64,000 nt of DNA from RUG14219 sp045538535 (GTDB taxonomy: Bacteria > Cyanobacteriota > Vampirovibrionia > Gastranaerophilales > Gastranaerophilaceae), in assembly GCA_045538535.1 (NCBI GenBank), contig JAZSRN010000026.1:1-64000 (forward strand). Reading direction: 5' to 3'. Position numbers and translations under genes: made by a program. Positions 50,440-59,837 of the stretch are shown piece after piece. The notes under the pieces are model-generated. The model searched no databases and was not told the DNA's origin. It saw only the letters and a list, made by a program, of their open reading frames with translations. Position 1 is the first letter of the stretch. Each line of letters starts with the position of its first letter.

Positions 50440-51867
50440 TCAAAAACAATAATCTCTGCCGCCTTGTCCGATTTTTTCAAGGTTCTCAGCTGTTTGTTTC
50501 TTTATCACAGAACCCTCTTCAAGATTATTCATTTCTTGCGTAATCAGTCTTTCTCCAACCGCTTTAGTTTCAGGCGATGCGTAGTCCTCTAGATATTCTT
50601 TTAAGGTCATTAGAGCATTTGGATGGCAAAAATTATGGATTTGTTTAGCTTTGCATAATTCCATAAATCTATCACCGGTTCGACCGTTTCTGTAACAAGA
50701 AGTGCAAAAACTCGGTACATACCCTAACTCCATTAGCCATTTCAAAACTTCATCAAGGGTTCTTTTATCCGACACCTCAAACTGCGCAGATTCTTCGTTC
50801 TCATCTTCGTTTTCGGGATGCGCGTATCCACCTACACTTGTCTTTGAACCGCCACTTATTTGAGAAACACCTAAGTGTAAAAGTCTTTCGCGCACTTTAT
50901 CACTTTCTCGTGTTGAAATAATCATGCCGGTATACGGCACCGCAATTCGAATACACGCAACGATTTTGGCAAATATATCATCATCAATACCATTATCAAA
51001 AGCTGAAGGGTCAATTCCATCCGCTTTTTTAATTCTTGGCACCGAAATCGTATGTGGTCCTACTCCATAAACGGCTTCTAAATGTTCTGCATGCATCAAT
51101 AAAGCCGTAAATTCGTATCTATAAAGTTCCAAACCAAATAATACACCTAAGCCAACATCGTCAATTCCGGCTTGCATTGCTCTATCCATAGCTTCAGTAT
51201 GATAGGCATAATTATGTTTTGGCCCCGTCGGATGGAGTTTTTCATAACTTTCTTTATTATAAGTTTCTTGAAATAGAATATACGTACCAATACCGGCATC
51301 TTTCAATTTACGATAATTCTCAACTGTTGTGGCCGCAATATTGACATTCGCGCGACGAATAGCACCATTTTTATGTTTGACTGAATAAATCGTCTTTAAT
51401 GAATCTAAAACATACTCAATAGGATTATTCATAGGATCTTCACCGGTCTCGATTGCCAGACGTTTGTGCCCCATATCTTGAAGCGCAATAACTTCTTCTT
51501 TAATCTGCTCTTGAGTCATTTTGAGACGAGGAATTGTCTTGTTCTGTACGTGATAAGGACAATAAACGCAACCATTTACACAATAATTAGAAAGATATAA
51601 CGGAGCAAAAAGTACAATCCTATTACCATAAAATTTTTGTTTTATTTCATTTGCCAAATTAAAGATTTCTTCGTTCTTTTCCGGAATATCGCAATCTAAC
51701 AATATCATCGCTTCCCTATGTGAAAGCCCTTTCATCTTGCGCGCCTTATCTAGGATGCTATTTATAAGATTTAGGTTGTTTTTATTGTTATTTGCAAAAT
51801 CTAATGTTTGTAATATTTCTTCCTGAGATATAAACTCTTCGGCTTTTGTTGATTTTGGATTATACAT
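50440..51867 (-). CDS. hydG: [FeFe]-hydrogenase H-cluster maturase HydG
   Basis: HydG is a radical-SAM tyrosine lyase that supplies CO and CN ligands for the [FeFe]-hydrogenase active site. The 475-residue protein has the radical-SAM CVNGCVYC (CxxxCxxC, about 92-99), IAATTVENYRKLKDAGIGTY, ILFQETYNKESYEKLHP, SVPRIKKADG and the HydG-specific C-terminal cluster CTSC-x22-C (SFCTSCYRNGRTG ... HNFCHPNALMT). This second cluster separates it from ThiH. Its presence implies an [FeFe] hydrogenase, but no hydrogenase, hydE or hydF is in the window. Confidence 0.92.
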   Translation of the reverse strand: MYNPKSTKAEEFISQEEILQTLDFANNNKNNLNLINSILDKARKMKGLSHREAMILLDCDIPEKNEEIFNLANEIKQKFYGNRIVLFAPLYLSNYCVNGCVYCPYHVQNKTIPRLKMTQEQIKEEVIALQDMGHKRLAIETGEDPMNNPIEYVLDSLKTIYSVKHKNGAIRRANVNIAATTVENYRKLKDAGIGTYILFQETYNKESYEKLHPTGPKHNYAYHTEAMDRAMQAGIDDVGLGVLFGLELYRYEFTALLMHAEHLEAVYGVGPHTISVPRIKKADGIDPSAFDNGIDDDIFAKIVACIRIAVPYTGMIISTRESDKVRERLLHLGVSQISGGSKTSVGGYAHPENEDENEESAQFEVSDKRTLDEVLKWLMELGYVPSFCTSCYRNGRTGDRFMELCKAKQIHNFCHPNALMTLKEYLEDYASPETKAVGERLITQEMNNLEEGSVIKKQTAENLEKIGQGGRDYCF

Positions 51868-51891
51868 TTTCTTTTCCCTCTCACTAATTCA

Positions 51892-51920
51892 ATCCTAATA
51901 CTTAAACAATTCAAATGCAA
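51892..51920 (-). promoter_or_regulatory. Promoter of hydG
   Basis: On the minus strand TTGCAT (51915-51920) and TAGGAT (51892-51897) are 17 bp apart, with GAGAGGG downstream as ribosome site. Confidence 0.4.
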
Positions 51921-51938
51921 GAACTCTACCGGATACTT

Positions 51939-51967
51939 TTGACAAAAACCAGACACTACTGTATTAT
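51939..51967 (+). promoter_or_regulatory. Promoter of the OGT-like gene
   Basis: Consensus TTGACA (51939-51944) and TATTAT (51962-51967) are 17 bp apart and lie 21 bp before the start codon. Confidence 0.7.
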
Positions 51968-51988
51968 AAAGAGAGAAGAGAGGTTTAT

Positions 51989-53605
51989 ATGCTAAAATAT
52001 CAACAAACAACCAAACGTCTTACATCCGAAACTTTGCTTACTAAAATTAAACTTGCAGATGCACTATATTCTGAACGAAAATATCCTCAAGCAATTGATA
52101 TTCTACAAGAATTAGCAACAAAAATTGATAATTCATATACTTTTGACAAAAGCGAAGTATATCGAAAACTCGGAAATAACTACTACGCACTACAAGATTT
52201 TGATAATGCAATTATTGCATACGAAAACACTCTTCTATATTACGATAATAACGCCAGTATCTATAATATGCTAGGTTACATGTATTTTTACAAAAACAGC
52301 GATAAGTCAATTGAAAATTATCTAAAAGGCATGAGATTAGCTCCGGACTTAAAAAACTTTGTTATGCTCACTCAAGTAATGATTAAAAGCAAAAATTACA
52401 GCCAAAAAGATTTGAAAAATACTTTTGAAAAATACGTAGATAAGTTCCGTCCGACTTTACTTGGTACAAAACAACCTTTTTCATACAACTCAAAAAACTA
52501 TGACAAAAATAAAAAATTAAAAATCGGTTACCTATCATCAGATTTTTATTGTCATGCAATGATGTCGTTCGTCTTGCCAATATTAGAAAATCACGACTTG
52601 AATAAATTTGACATTACCCTTTATTCTTGCAGCCCAAAAACGGACATGACAACACTCAGAATAAAGGAAACCGGTATAAAATTTGAAGACTGTGCGCAAC
52701 TTTCTAACGCAGAATTAGCCGACAAAATTCACAATGACGGCATAGATATTTTAATTGATTTAAGCGGTTATACTCATAACGCAATTTGGTCACTTTTATA
52801 CAAACCGGCACCAATACAAATGCAATATTTAGGATTTTTAGGCACATACGGAATAAAAGAAGTTGATTATATTATTGCAGATGAATTCACAATTCCTAAC
52901 GATATAGCAAAAGATTATACAGAAAAACCACTCTACATTAATTCCGGAATGAACAGATTTACATTTAACACCAAAAACCAAAAACTTCCGGATATTCCTA
53001 TTTCACCTTATCTTAGAAATAAATATATTACATTTGGAAGTTTCAATTGTATGTCTAAAATTAATCCGTATACAATATCCGTATGGGCAAAAATACTAAA
53101 GGCAGTCCCAACATCAAAACTTTTAATATACAGAACTCAAATGTTAGAACGAGATATTTTAAGACTCAAAAAACAATTTAAAGAAAACGACATTGATGAA
53201 ACACGTTTGATTTTTGACAATAAGCCAACAAAAGACTCTCATTTTAACAGTTATCCAATGTGTGATATTGCGCTTGACCCACTACCATTTAGCGGTTTGA
53301 CGATTACTATTGAACAGTTACACATGGGCGTTCCTGTATTAGCACTTGCCGGCGAAACAATTTCGGCTAAAGGTGCAGCTAGAGTTTGCAGAGCTTGCAA
53401 ACTTGAGGATTTTGTTGCCGAAACTGAAGCCGAATTAATTGAAAAAGCCGCAGATTTAGCCTCAAATCCGGACAAACTCATTTGGTATCGTAACAATTTA
53501 AGAAATATTATGAAAAATTCTACACTTTGCAACGATTTTAAAACTTATACACAACAACTGGAAGAGCAATACACCCAAGCTTGGCAAACATTTTGCGCAA
53601 ACTAA
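51989..53605 (+). CDS. TPR and O-GlcNAc-transferase-like (GT41) protein
   Basis: The 538-residue protein has N-terminal TPR units (about 20-130) followed by a GT41 catalytic region: LKIGYLSSDFYCHAM, DILIDLSGYTHNAIW, APIQMQYLGFLGTYGI, YITFGSFNCMSKINP and the PLPFSGLTITIEQLHMGVPVLAL donor-binding segment. Family members transfer GlcNAc or other sugars to Ser/Thr of proteins, or to flagellin or pilin. Acceptor and sugar are unknown. It has a near-consensus promoter and AGAGAAGAGAGG before the ATG. Confidence 0.88.
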   Translation: MLKYQQTTKRLTSETLLTKIKLADALYSERKYPQAIDILQELATKIDNSYTFDKSEVYRKLGNNYYALQDFDNAIIAYENTLLYYDNNASIYNMLGYMYFYKNSDKSIENYLKGMRLAPDLKNFVMLTQVMIKSKNYSQKDLKNTFEKYVDKFRPTLLGTKQPFSYNSKNYDKNKKLKIGYLSSDFYCHAMMSFVLPILENHDLNKFDITLYSCSPKTDMTTLRIKETGIKFEDCAQLSNAELADKIHNDGIDILIDLSGYTHNAIWSLLYKPAPIQMQYLGFLGTYGIKEVDYIIADEFTIPNDIAKDYTEKPLYINSGMNRFTFNTKNQKLPDIPISPYLRNKYITFGSFNCMSKINPYTISVWAKILKAVPTSKLLIYRTQMLERDILRLKKQFKENDIDETRLIFDNKPTKDSHFNSYPMCDIALDPLPFSGLTITIEQLHMGVPVLALAGETISAKGAARVCRACKLEDFVAETEAELIEKAADLASNPDKLIWYRNNLRNIMKNSTLCNDFKTYTQQLEEQYTQAWQTFCAN

Positions 53606-53632
53606 CAGAACAACTTTGGCCAAAAACGCACA

Positions 53633-54691
53633 CTATTTGACCCAACCTCCTCCAATTAAGTGTCCGTCATTTATATCATAAAAAACACCGGCTTGCCCTC
53701 GAGTTATTGATGAAACCGGAGTATAAAATTCTATTTTGGCACTATCATCTGATAACAATGTTACTTTAGCCTTTTCGGCTTTCATATTGTAACGGATTTT
53801 TACCATTGCATCGAAAGATTTGTCGATGAACGGATAAGTAAAATTGATATCTTCTATCACAAGGTTTGACTTAAAATTATCTTCATTTCGCCCCAAATAC
53901 ACAATATTTTTATCTGAATCAATATCGACAACATAAAGAGGATACGGTGCAGCAATACCGATACCCTTACGTTGGCCAATGGTATACAAATAAGCGCCAT
54001 CATGATACCCCCATCGTTTGCCGTCAACAATATCAATAAATTCGCCTTTTTTATTTCCAAACTTACCAACCAAATATTTTTTTGTAGTATTAGGCTTTTC
54101 AATAAAACAAATATCTTGACTTTCTTTTGAATCCTTAGGTGGTAAATCAAAATCAATAGCCATCTGCTTTATTTCAGATTTTTCATAATTGTATAGTGGA
54201 AAAATCGTTTTTGATAGTTGGTATTGTGTCAATCGGTTCAAAAAATACAACTGGTCTTTATGAGAATCTTTGGCCGGATAAAGCTTATAAATTCCATTTT
54301 CGCACCGAATGTTCGCATAATGACCCGTTGCAAAAACATCAGCATTTAATTCATTAACTGCAAAATCGAGTATTTCCCCCCATTTTATAAATTCATTACA
54401 TTTAATGCAAGGATTTGGAGTTTTGCCACAACTATAGGCATTTTCAAAATAATCAACAACCCGTTCTGAAAAAGTTTTTGAGACATCCAGAACATAATGT
54501 TCTATGCCTAATTTATCCGCAACCTTCTTAGCGTTTTGACAAACTTGATTTGCACAAGCTGAATTAATCATTTTGCCGGTTAAACCAATAACGTTGTAAC
54601 CATCTTGCAACAACAGCTTTGCACAAACGGAACTGTCAACACCACCACTTAGGGCAACTACAGCATTTTTTTTATTATTTACATTACTCAT
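53633..54691 (-). CDS. mnmA: tRNA-specific 2-thiouridylase
   Basis: MnmA thiolates U34 of tRNA-Glu, -Gln and -Lys at the wobble position. The 352-residue protein has the PP-loop VALSGGVDSSVCAKL (13-25), CGKTPNPCIKCNEFIKWG with a catalytic Cys, DVFATGHYANI, KDQLYFLNRLTQ, SQDICFIE with the second catalytic Cys, and GQRKGIGIAAPYPLYV. It is complete. It lies 18 nt downstream of the mannosidase gene on the same strand, and a tRNA-Glu substrate gene is at the left end of the window. Confidence 0.96.
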   Translation of the reverse strand: MSNVNNKKNAVVALSGGVDSSVCAKLLLQDGYNVIGLTGKMINSACANQVCQNAKKVADKLGIEHYVLDVSKTFSERVVDYFENAYSCGKTPNPCIKCNEFIKWGEILDFAVNELNADVFATGHYANIRCENGIYKLYPAKDSHKDQLYFLNRLTQYQLSKTIFPLYNYEKSEIKQMAIDFDLPPKDSKESQDICFIEKPNTTKKYLVGKFGNKKGEFIDIVDGKRWGYHDGAYLYTIGQRKGIGIAAPYPLYVVDIDSDKNIVYLGRNEDNFKSNLVIEDINFTYPFIDKSFDAMVKIRYNMKAEKAKVTLLSDDSAKIEFYTPVSSITRGQAGVFYDINDGHLIGGGWVK

Positions 54692-54709
54692 AAATTCATT
54701 TTATCACAA

Positions 54710-56731
54710 TTAAACCAATTGTGGATAAATCTCTTCTATTACCTTTTTAAAATCATCTTTATCGCAAATTGTAATAGAAAATTCCACCGTATTTTTACCC
54801 AATAATTGTGCATCTTTGAGTGGAAGCGGCGGACCGGCCGGAGTAGTCCTTGCAGGATTTTTCGGGTTTGAAATCACACCACAACTGCGTAAAATGGTAA
54901 TTCCTAAAGTATTTCCTTTTACTTCGTATTCCGTAAGCCCTTTTGTGACTATACCGAAACCATTTGCCCAAACAAAACGCTGCATTGGCGCAAAATTTGT
55001 TTTTGCTTCTTGACCTTTTTGTTTTGGTAAAGCATTTCTTATATCATAATTAGGATTAAATTTACGTTGGATTAATTCCCCCATATCTTCTGAATATGTT
55101 TCTTTGATAACTTCGGGCAACTCAAATTTTACTTGCCATAACTTATTTTTGCATTTATTATCCCAAGTTATTCTAAAATTCAACATTTTGGAATTGTTAT
55201 TCAAGTAAACTTCGACATCAAAAAAGCTTGTTTTGATAAGTATCCCACAACGTAATGGGCCGTTCATGATTAATTTTGTAGAAAGTATTTGTGCAACTTC
55301 TTCTTTTTTAGTAATATCCGGCGCAAAATTATAAGCATCACCTACATCATCGCAACGTGTAAATTTTATGAAATTATGCCAATTAACAGTACTTGTTTTC
55401 ATCCCCAATTCGTTATTTTTCACAAAAAACAACAGATGATAATTTGCCAAGCCATAAGCAGTAGCCTTTAAAACATCCATTGATTTTATAGTTTTGTGGA
55501 TTTGGGTATACATATCACCGTAATCTTCAGTAACCGGAATTCTTTGAGTATCTATTAACAAGTTTTTATCAAAACCTTTTGAATGCAAAACAACTTGAGA
55601 CTCTTTATATTTCTTTGAGTCCTCAAATTCCTCAATAGCACAAGATAATCTAAAATCACAACCTTCAAATTTCAACTCTTCGATTATTGTTTGTGCAATT
55701 TGAATAACCTTTTTATACTTTACAATATTTTCGGCGTGAACATCATCAATTGAACACCCACAAATGCCGTCATGGGCAAGATTTTGAAGCAATAATTTGT
55801 AAGCATACTCTACTACTTGCACATATTTTGAACCATTTTTTTTCTGAAAGTCATCTGCCAATTGCAACAAATACGATGCTTTATTAAAATATTGTTTGAT
55901 ATCTCTGCGCGCAGAATAACAACCCGACAAAATAAAAGTGTTAGAGTTATCACGTAATTCATTATCAAATCGTTCACTAAATCGACCTTTTACCGCTTTA
56001 AAATAATCAAAAGGCGAACCCAAAACTATTTCGTATTCACTTAATCCTTTATTCACATTTTCGACTTGGATTTTTAAATCTCTTGGAACACCTAAATGAT
56101 CTGCCCCAATCGGAAGCAACAAAACATTACCGGATTTTTCTGCTATCAAATCCAATTCTTTTGTTATAAGCTTTGCTTTTTCTTGAATACTTTTTGAACT
56201 CGAAAAAATATCCATAAAATAACCTCGAATCATATTGACCGTATTTATTCCGTTAAAAACGAATTCCGATGGCAAATTTTTAGGCACCCCACGCCAGAGC
56301 ATGCACTTATCAATGCCAAATGAACGCAATATTGGAATCGTATTTTTGCTATGTCCAAATGTATCGGCAAAATAGGCAACGAAATCCTTACAACCAAAAT
56401 CTTTTGCAATCTTTAAACCTATTTCAAGATTTTTTTTGAAACAAACTTCATCACACAAAAATTCATCAACAAGAGTATAAAATGGCCCAATAAATAATCG
56501 TTTTTCTTTAACTAAATCGCGAACAAGTTTTTCCTTCTCCGGCCTCAATTCCAAATAATCAAGCAATGCACCAACTTGGCCATCAAAATAAAATGATGGA
56601 ATATCACCATTTTCTAACATACTTAAAACATTATCAAAAACGCGCAACAACCTTAGTCTAAAGATTTCAAATTCTCTATACCATTCTCTATCCCAATGTG
56701 TATGTACGTATGCAATAACTTTCTTTCTCAT
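54710..56731 (-). CDS. Glycoside hydrolase family 38 alpha-mannosidase
   Basis: The 673-residue protein starts with the GH38 motif VIAYVHTHWDREWYREFEI (zinc-binding His and Asp), followed by FYFDGQVGALLDYLELRPE, ADTFGHSKNTIPILRSFGIDKCMLWRG with the nucleophile Asp region, and HDGICGCSIDDVH. No signal peptide, so it acts in the cytoplasm, probably on imported manno-oligosaccharides or glycan fragments. The start codon has no ribosome site and a TTGCCC/TAAATT promoter pair ends 8 bp before it, so a leaderless message is possible. It is followed by mnmA after 18 nt, an odd pairing. Confidence 0.88.
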   Translation of the reverse strand: MRKKVIAYVHTHWDREWYREFEIFRLRLLRVFDNVLSMLENGDIPSFYFDGQVGALLDYLELRPEKEKLVRDLVKEKRLFIGPFYTLVDEFLCDEVCFKKNLEIGLKIAKDFGCKDFVAYFADTFGHSKNTIPILRSFGIDKCMLWRGVPKNLPSEFVFNGINTVNMIRGYFMDIFSSSKSIQEKAKLITKELDLIAEKSGNVLLLPIGADHLGVPRDLKIQVENVNKGLSEYEIVLGSPFDYFKAVKGRFSERFDNELRDNSNTFILSGCYSARRDIKQYFNKASYLLQLADDFQKKNGSKYVQVVEYAYKLLLQNLAHDGICGCSIDDVHAENIVKYKKVIQIAQTIIEELKFEGCDFRLSCAIEEFEDSKKYKESQVVLHSKGFDKNLLIDTQRIPVTEDYGDMYTQIHKTIKSMDVLKATAYGLANYHLLFFVKNNELGMKTSTVNWHNFIKFTRCDDVGDAYNFAPDITKKEEVAQILSTKLIMNGPLRCGILIKTSFFDVEVYLNNNSKMLNFRITWDNKCKNKLWQVKFELPEVIKETYSEDMGELIQRKFNPNYDIRNALPKQKGQEAKTNFAPMQRFVWANGFGIVTKGLTEYEVKGNTLGITILRSCGVISNPKNPARTTPAGPPLPLKDAQLLGKNTVEFSITICDKDDFKKVIEEIYPQLV

Positions 56732-56738
56732 AGATTTT

Positions 56739-56767
56739 AATTTACCACTTTTTTATTAAATGGGCAA
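56739..56767 (-). promoter_or_regulatory. Candidate promoter of the mannosidase gene
   Basis: On the minus strand TTGCCC (56762-56767) and TAAATT (56739-56744) are 17 bp apart. The start point would fall at or beside the ATG, consistent with the missing ribosome site. Confidence 0.4.
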
Positions 56768-56846
56768 TAACTAATAATAAAATACCCAACTGTCGGATGA
56801 AAATAACATTTTAAAACCTAAGATATTCATAAAAAGAGGATTTATT

Positions 56847-57422
56847 ATGATTAAACTATTTACAATTTTATCTATTTTAATGTTTTGCAACATATCATTT
56901 GCGCACGAAATTAATATCGCGGACAGAACTTTACCTCGAGATATTCGAAGATTAGAAGACACATTTTTTAATCAACAATTTAAAGATGAACCTCAAAACG
57001 AACGACTTGAAAGACTTGAATACCGAGCATTCGGAGCACTACAGAACGGAACGGATGAAGAAAGGGTTAAAAAATTAAAAAGTGCAGCACTTAATTATCG
57101 TTCACTAAGAAATGTTGAACTGGAAAATGAAATATATCCAGCAATGCAACCGTCTTTCACAACACGAAACGGTTGGAAAGGTGTTTTTGGCAGCCTTGGC
57201 AACTACTTTAACGGTATACCTACGGGGATGACCCCTCAAATTTACTATCCGCCTAATCACATTTACCCAAACAGTTACTACAGAACAACAGATATATTTT
57301 CAAACCCAGGCCCTTCAATATACGGAAACGGTTTTAATCAATATTTCAGAAATAATCGCGGCGAATGGAGATATGACAATAGAAATATGGGCGGCAGAAC
57401 CGGCATAACTATTTTGAAATAA
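56847..57422 (+). CDS. Exported protein of unknown function
   Basis: The 191-residue protein has a clear signal peptide (about 1-19, cleavage after SFA). The mature part starts with a charged segment with repeated R-L-E patterns (DRTLPRDIRRLEDTFF, ERLERLEYRAFGALQNGTDEE) then a Pro/Tyr/Asn-rich C-terminal region with many aromatic residues. I believe short exported proteins with RLE...FG are common in this lineage, but I have no function. AGAGGA lies before the ATG. It is the first of several rightward genes and is followed by the flagellar trio after 103 bp. Confidence 0.65.
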   Translation: MIKLFTILSILMFCNISFAHEINIADRTLPRDIRRLEDTFFNQQFKDEPQNERLERLEYRAFGALQNGTDEERVKKLKSAALNYRSLRNVELENEIYPAMQPSFTTRNGWKGVFGSLGNYFNGIPTGMTPQIYYPPNHIYPNSYYRTTDIFSNPGPSIYGNGFNQYFRNNRGEWRYDNRNMGGRTGITILK

Positions 57423-57525
57423 ATTGACTTTTTAAAATTCGACATTAATACAATATCATACATTTAGATGTTTATTATTCGGTTTAAATAACAGATAATT
57501 AAGCATAAGAAAGTGTAGATAGGTA

Positions 57526-58020
57526 ATGCCTTTTCGCTATAGATTACAAAAAATTCTCGATTTCAGAATTCGTAAAAAAGAAGAACAATTGATGATTGTT
57601 CAAAAAGCGCAACAAAAATTATACGAAGCCGAAGAGAGAAAACGAAAAAACGAAGAAGAGATTACCCAAACAAAACAAAATATGCGCAGAGCAGATCCGA
57701 TGATGTTCGAAGCATACGACAAGTTTCTTCAACATCTTTGGAAAAAAGCTGAAATTCTTGAGCAAGAACGTCAAGAAGCAGAGATTGAGTTAAATATTGA
57801 ACTAAAAAAACTCACTCAATGCGAACAAGCCGTAAAAGTTCTGGAAAAACACAAAGAAAAAAACAAAGAAGCCTACATTGCAGAAGAAAAAGCTGCGGAG
57901 TTAAAGAGTTTTTCAGAACTCGGTGTTACAAGATTTTTCAAACAAACTCAAGAAAAAGCCGAAGAAGAAGACGCAGATATACTTAAACAACTGGAATTGA
58001 TTGACAAGTTGGAGGGTTAA
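57526..58020 (+). CDS. fliJ: FliJ-like flagellar export protein
   Basis: The 164-residue, highly charged protein begins MPFRYRLQKILDFRIRKKEEQ, the typical FliJ N-terminus, and consists of two long helices forming a coiled coil. FliJ helps the type III export ATPase of the flagellum escort substrates. The call rests on N-terminal pattern, size and position before a FliK-like and a hook-type gene. GATAGG precedes the ATG. A TTGACT box at 57424 with a TACAAT 19 bp later could be its promoter, but the spacing is long. Confidence 0.7.
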   Translation: MPFRYRLQKILDFRIRKKEEQLMIVQKAQQKLYEAEERKRKNEEEITQTKQNMRRADPMMFEAYDKFLQHLWKKAEILEQERQEAEIELNIELKKLTQCEQAVKVLEKHKEKNKEAYIAEEKAAELKSFSELGVTRFFKQTQEKAEEEDADILKQLELIDKLEG

Positions 58021-58026
58021 TACAAA

Positions 58027-58857
58027 ATGAATATAGATACAAGCACAAGTGCAACGGTTTCAACAAACACACAAGTAAATTCAAATTCATCAACACAAAA
58101 CAACCCAAAAGCAAACGAGAAAGCCTTTTCTGAAGAATTAGAAAAAGCCTCGGAAACAAAAGAAATTGCCGAACAACAAGAAGTTCAAGCAGAAGAAAGC
58201 AATTCTACCAATATGGATAATGAAACTGAGCATAATGAACAACAAAGTTCGCAACATCAAACTCAAAATTTCATTGGGAATTTACAAAACTCGGAAAATA
58301 AAATTGAACAATTATCCATTAGCAAAACCGATATATTAACCCAAAATATTCAAGCTTTGGTTAATACAAAAGCACAAATTGAGACGCAAACATTAAAAAA
58401 TACTGTTCCGACAAATCTTGATTATCAAACTGTCGAAATGAGTGATGATGATGCATTATTTTTTGCAAATCTTGTTGAGAACACAGATATGACAATGAAA
58501 ACAATTGCATCACAAATACAAAACGAAATAACAACAAATGTCCAAGGAATAGAACAAAAAGCGAAAGTATCCGCAACGTTAATGAACTTGATAAGTGACG
58601 GGATGAAAACAAACCAACCGTTTAGAATCGATTTTGACAAAGACATATCCGTTATATTACGCATAGATAAAGACGGTAGCGTAAGTGCAAACTTTATTCC
58701 GGGCGACAAAGCCGTTGAGCAATATTTACGCAATAATATAGGATTTTTAAAACAAAGATTTGACGAAGAAAACTTGGCATATAAAGACCTATCATACAGT
58801 CAATCAAAAAATCAAAATCGCGAACGTAATCAAAAACAAAACAAGGAGAATAAATAA
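58027..58857 (+). CDS. fliK: FliK-like hook-length control protein
   Basis: The 276-residue protein has a long Ser/Asn/Gln/Glu-rich N-terminal region (about 1-130), low in complexity, and a C-terminal globular part (about 170-262) with PFRIDFDKDISVILRIDKDGSVSANFIPGDK and LRNNIGFLKQRFDEEN. This resembles the LRLxP..LG.V.V and L...L..L...L...G core of FliK, without the classic leading motif. A role in hook-length control is inferred from shape and from its place between fliJ and a hook protein. GGAGGGTT before the ATG overlaps the fliJ stop. Confidence 0.55.
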   Translation: MNIDTSTSATVSTNTQVNSNSSTQNNPKANEKAFSEELEKASETKEIAEQQEVQAEESNSTNMDNETEHNEQQSSQHQTQNFIGNLQNSENKIEQLSISKTDILTQNIQALVNTKAQIETQTLKNTVPTNLDYQTVEMSDDDALFFANLVENTDMTMKTIASQIQNEITTNVQGIEQKAKVSATLMNLISDGMKTNQPFRIDFDKDISVILRIDKDGSVSANFIPGDKAVEQYLRNNIGFLKQRFDEENLAYKDLSYSQSKNQNRERNQKQNKENK

Positions 58858-59693
58858 TGAATGATGTATTTATTACCGCACTAAATACGCAAAAAGCAAC
58901 CAAAAACTGGATGGATGTTATTGCGCATAACATGACTAACGTTTATACACCCGGTTTCAGAGAAAAGCAAGTAAATTTCAAAACTTTTCTTGGCGGTGCT
59001 ATTGCAGACGATTACGAAAAAAAACTTGGTCAAGGTAAATCAACACCCGGGACTTCCAATTCAAACCTATTTTTAGAAGGTAAAGGATTTTTCTTGACAA
59101 AAAGACCGGACGGTAAAAGCATTTATACTCGTTTAGGTGATTTCATTTTTGATAGTGAAGGTGTTTACAAAGATAAAAACGGAAACACTGTTCAAGGCTA
59201 TATTTTAAACGATAAAGGCGAAATTATGCAAGGGACAAAAGCTATTTCGGCCGATTTGTATCAAGAAACCGCGATGAAAGGGGGCGCTCTTGATATTCCA
59301 ACAACAAATATTAAATTATGGATTGACCCAAACAACGGCAAATTTTTAGGCAAATATGATGATTATGAAATAAAAGGCGACGGAACAATTTACGGTAAAG
59401 CGGATGGCGGCAAAAAAGTTGTACCTTTGTATAGGATTACAACACGAAACTTCCACAATGCTGCCGCATTATACGAAATTAAAGACGGACAATTTATAGA
59501 AACCGCAGAATCCGGCAAACCGGTTTTGGGTTGCGGAGAAATTCGCTCCGGTCTTTTAGAACTTTCTAACGCAGACTTTAAAGGTAATATATCCTATTTT
59601 CAAATGGCAAAATTGCAATTAGAAGTTACAAACAAACTTATCTCAACAAACAAAGAACTGTTGCAAAACGCAATGCAATTGGTAGGTTCATAA
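58857..59693 (+). CDS. Flagellar hook/rod protein (FlgE/FlgF/FlgG family)
   Basis: The 278-residue protein begins MNDVFITALNTQKATKNWMDVIAHNMTNVYTPGF, the rod/hook N-terminal helix, contains GKGFFLTKRPDGKSIYTRLGDFIFDSEGVYKDKNGNTVQGY (family core strand segment), and ends with a helical tail (SNADFKGNISYFQMAKLQLEVTNKLISTNKELLQNAMQLV). It is shorter than FlgE of E. coli, so it could equally be FlgF or FlgG; I do not choose. AAGGAG precedes the ATG, which overlaps the previous stop (TAATG). A terminator follows. Confidence 0.85.
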   Translation: MNDVFITALNTQKATKNWMDVIAHNMTNVYTPGFREKQVNFKTFLGGAIADDYEKKLGQGKSTPGTSNSNLFLEGKGFFLTKRPDGKSIYTRLGDFIFDSEGVYKDKNGNTVQGYILNDKGEIMQGTKAISADLYQETAMKGGALDIPTTNIKLWIDPNNGKFLGKYDDYEIKGDGTIYGKADGGKKVVPLYRITTRNFHNAAALYEIKDGQFIETAESGKPVLGCGEIRSGLLELSNADFKGNISYFQMAKLQLEVTNKLISTNKELLQNAMQLVGS

Positions 59694-59733
59694 TAATACA
59701 AACTTTCATAATACAATAACTCCATTAAACATA

Positions 59734-59766
59734 GGGGCAATTCAATGAATTGCCTCTTATTTTTTA
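59734..59766 (+). terminator. Terminator after the flagellar trio
   Basis: GGGGCAATTC (59734-59743) pairs with GAATTGCCTC (59747-59756) with one G-T pair and a 3-nt loop, followed by a T-run. Confidence 0.8.
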
Positions 59767-59837
59767 GTGAAAACTTCTTTACACAACAAGTCGGAATTAC
59801 AATTTTGTGTTAGTATAAGAGAAATAAGGAGAATAAC

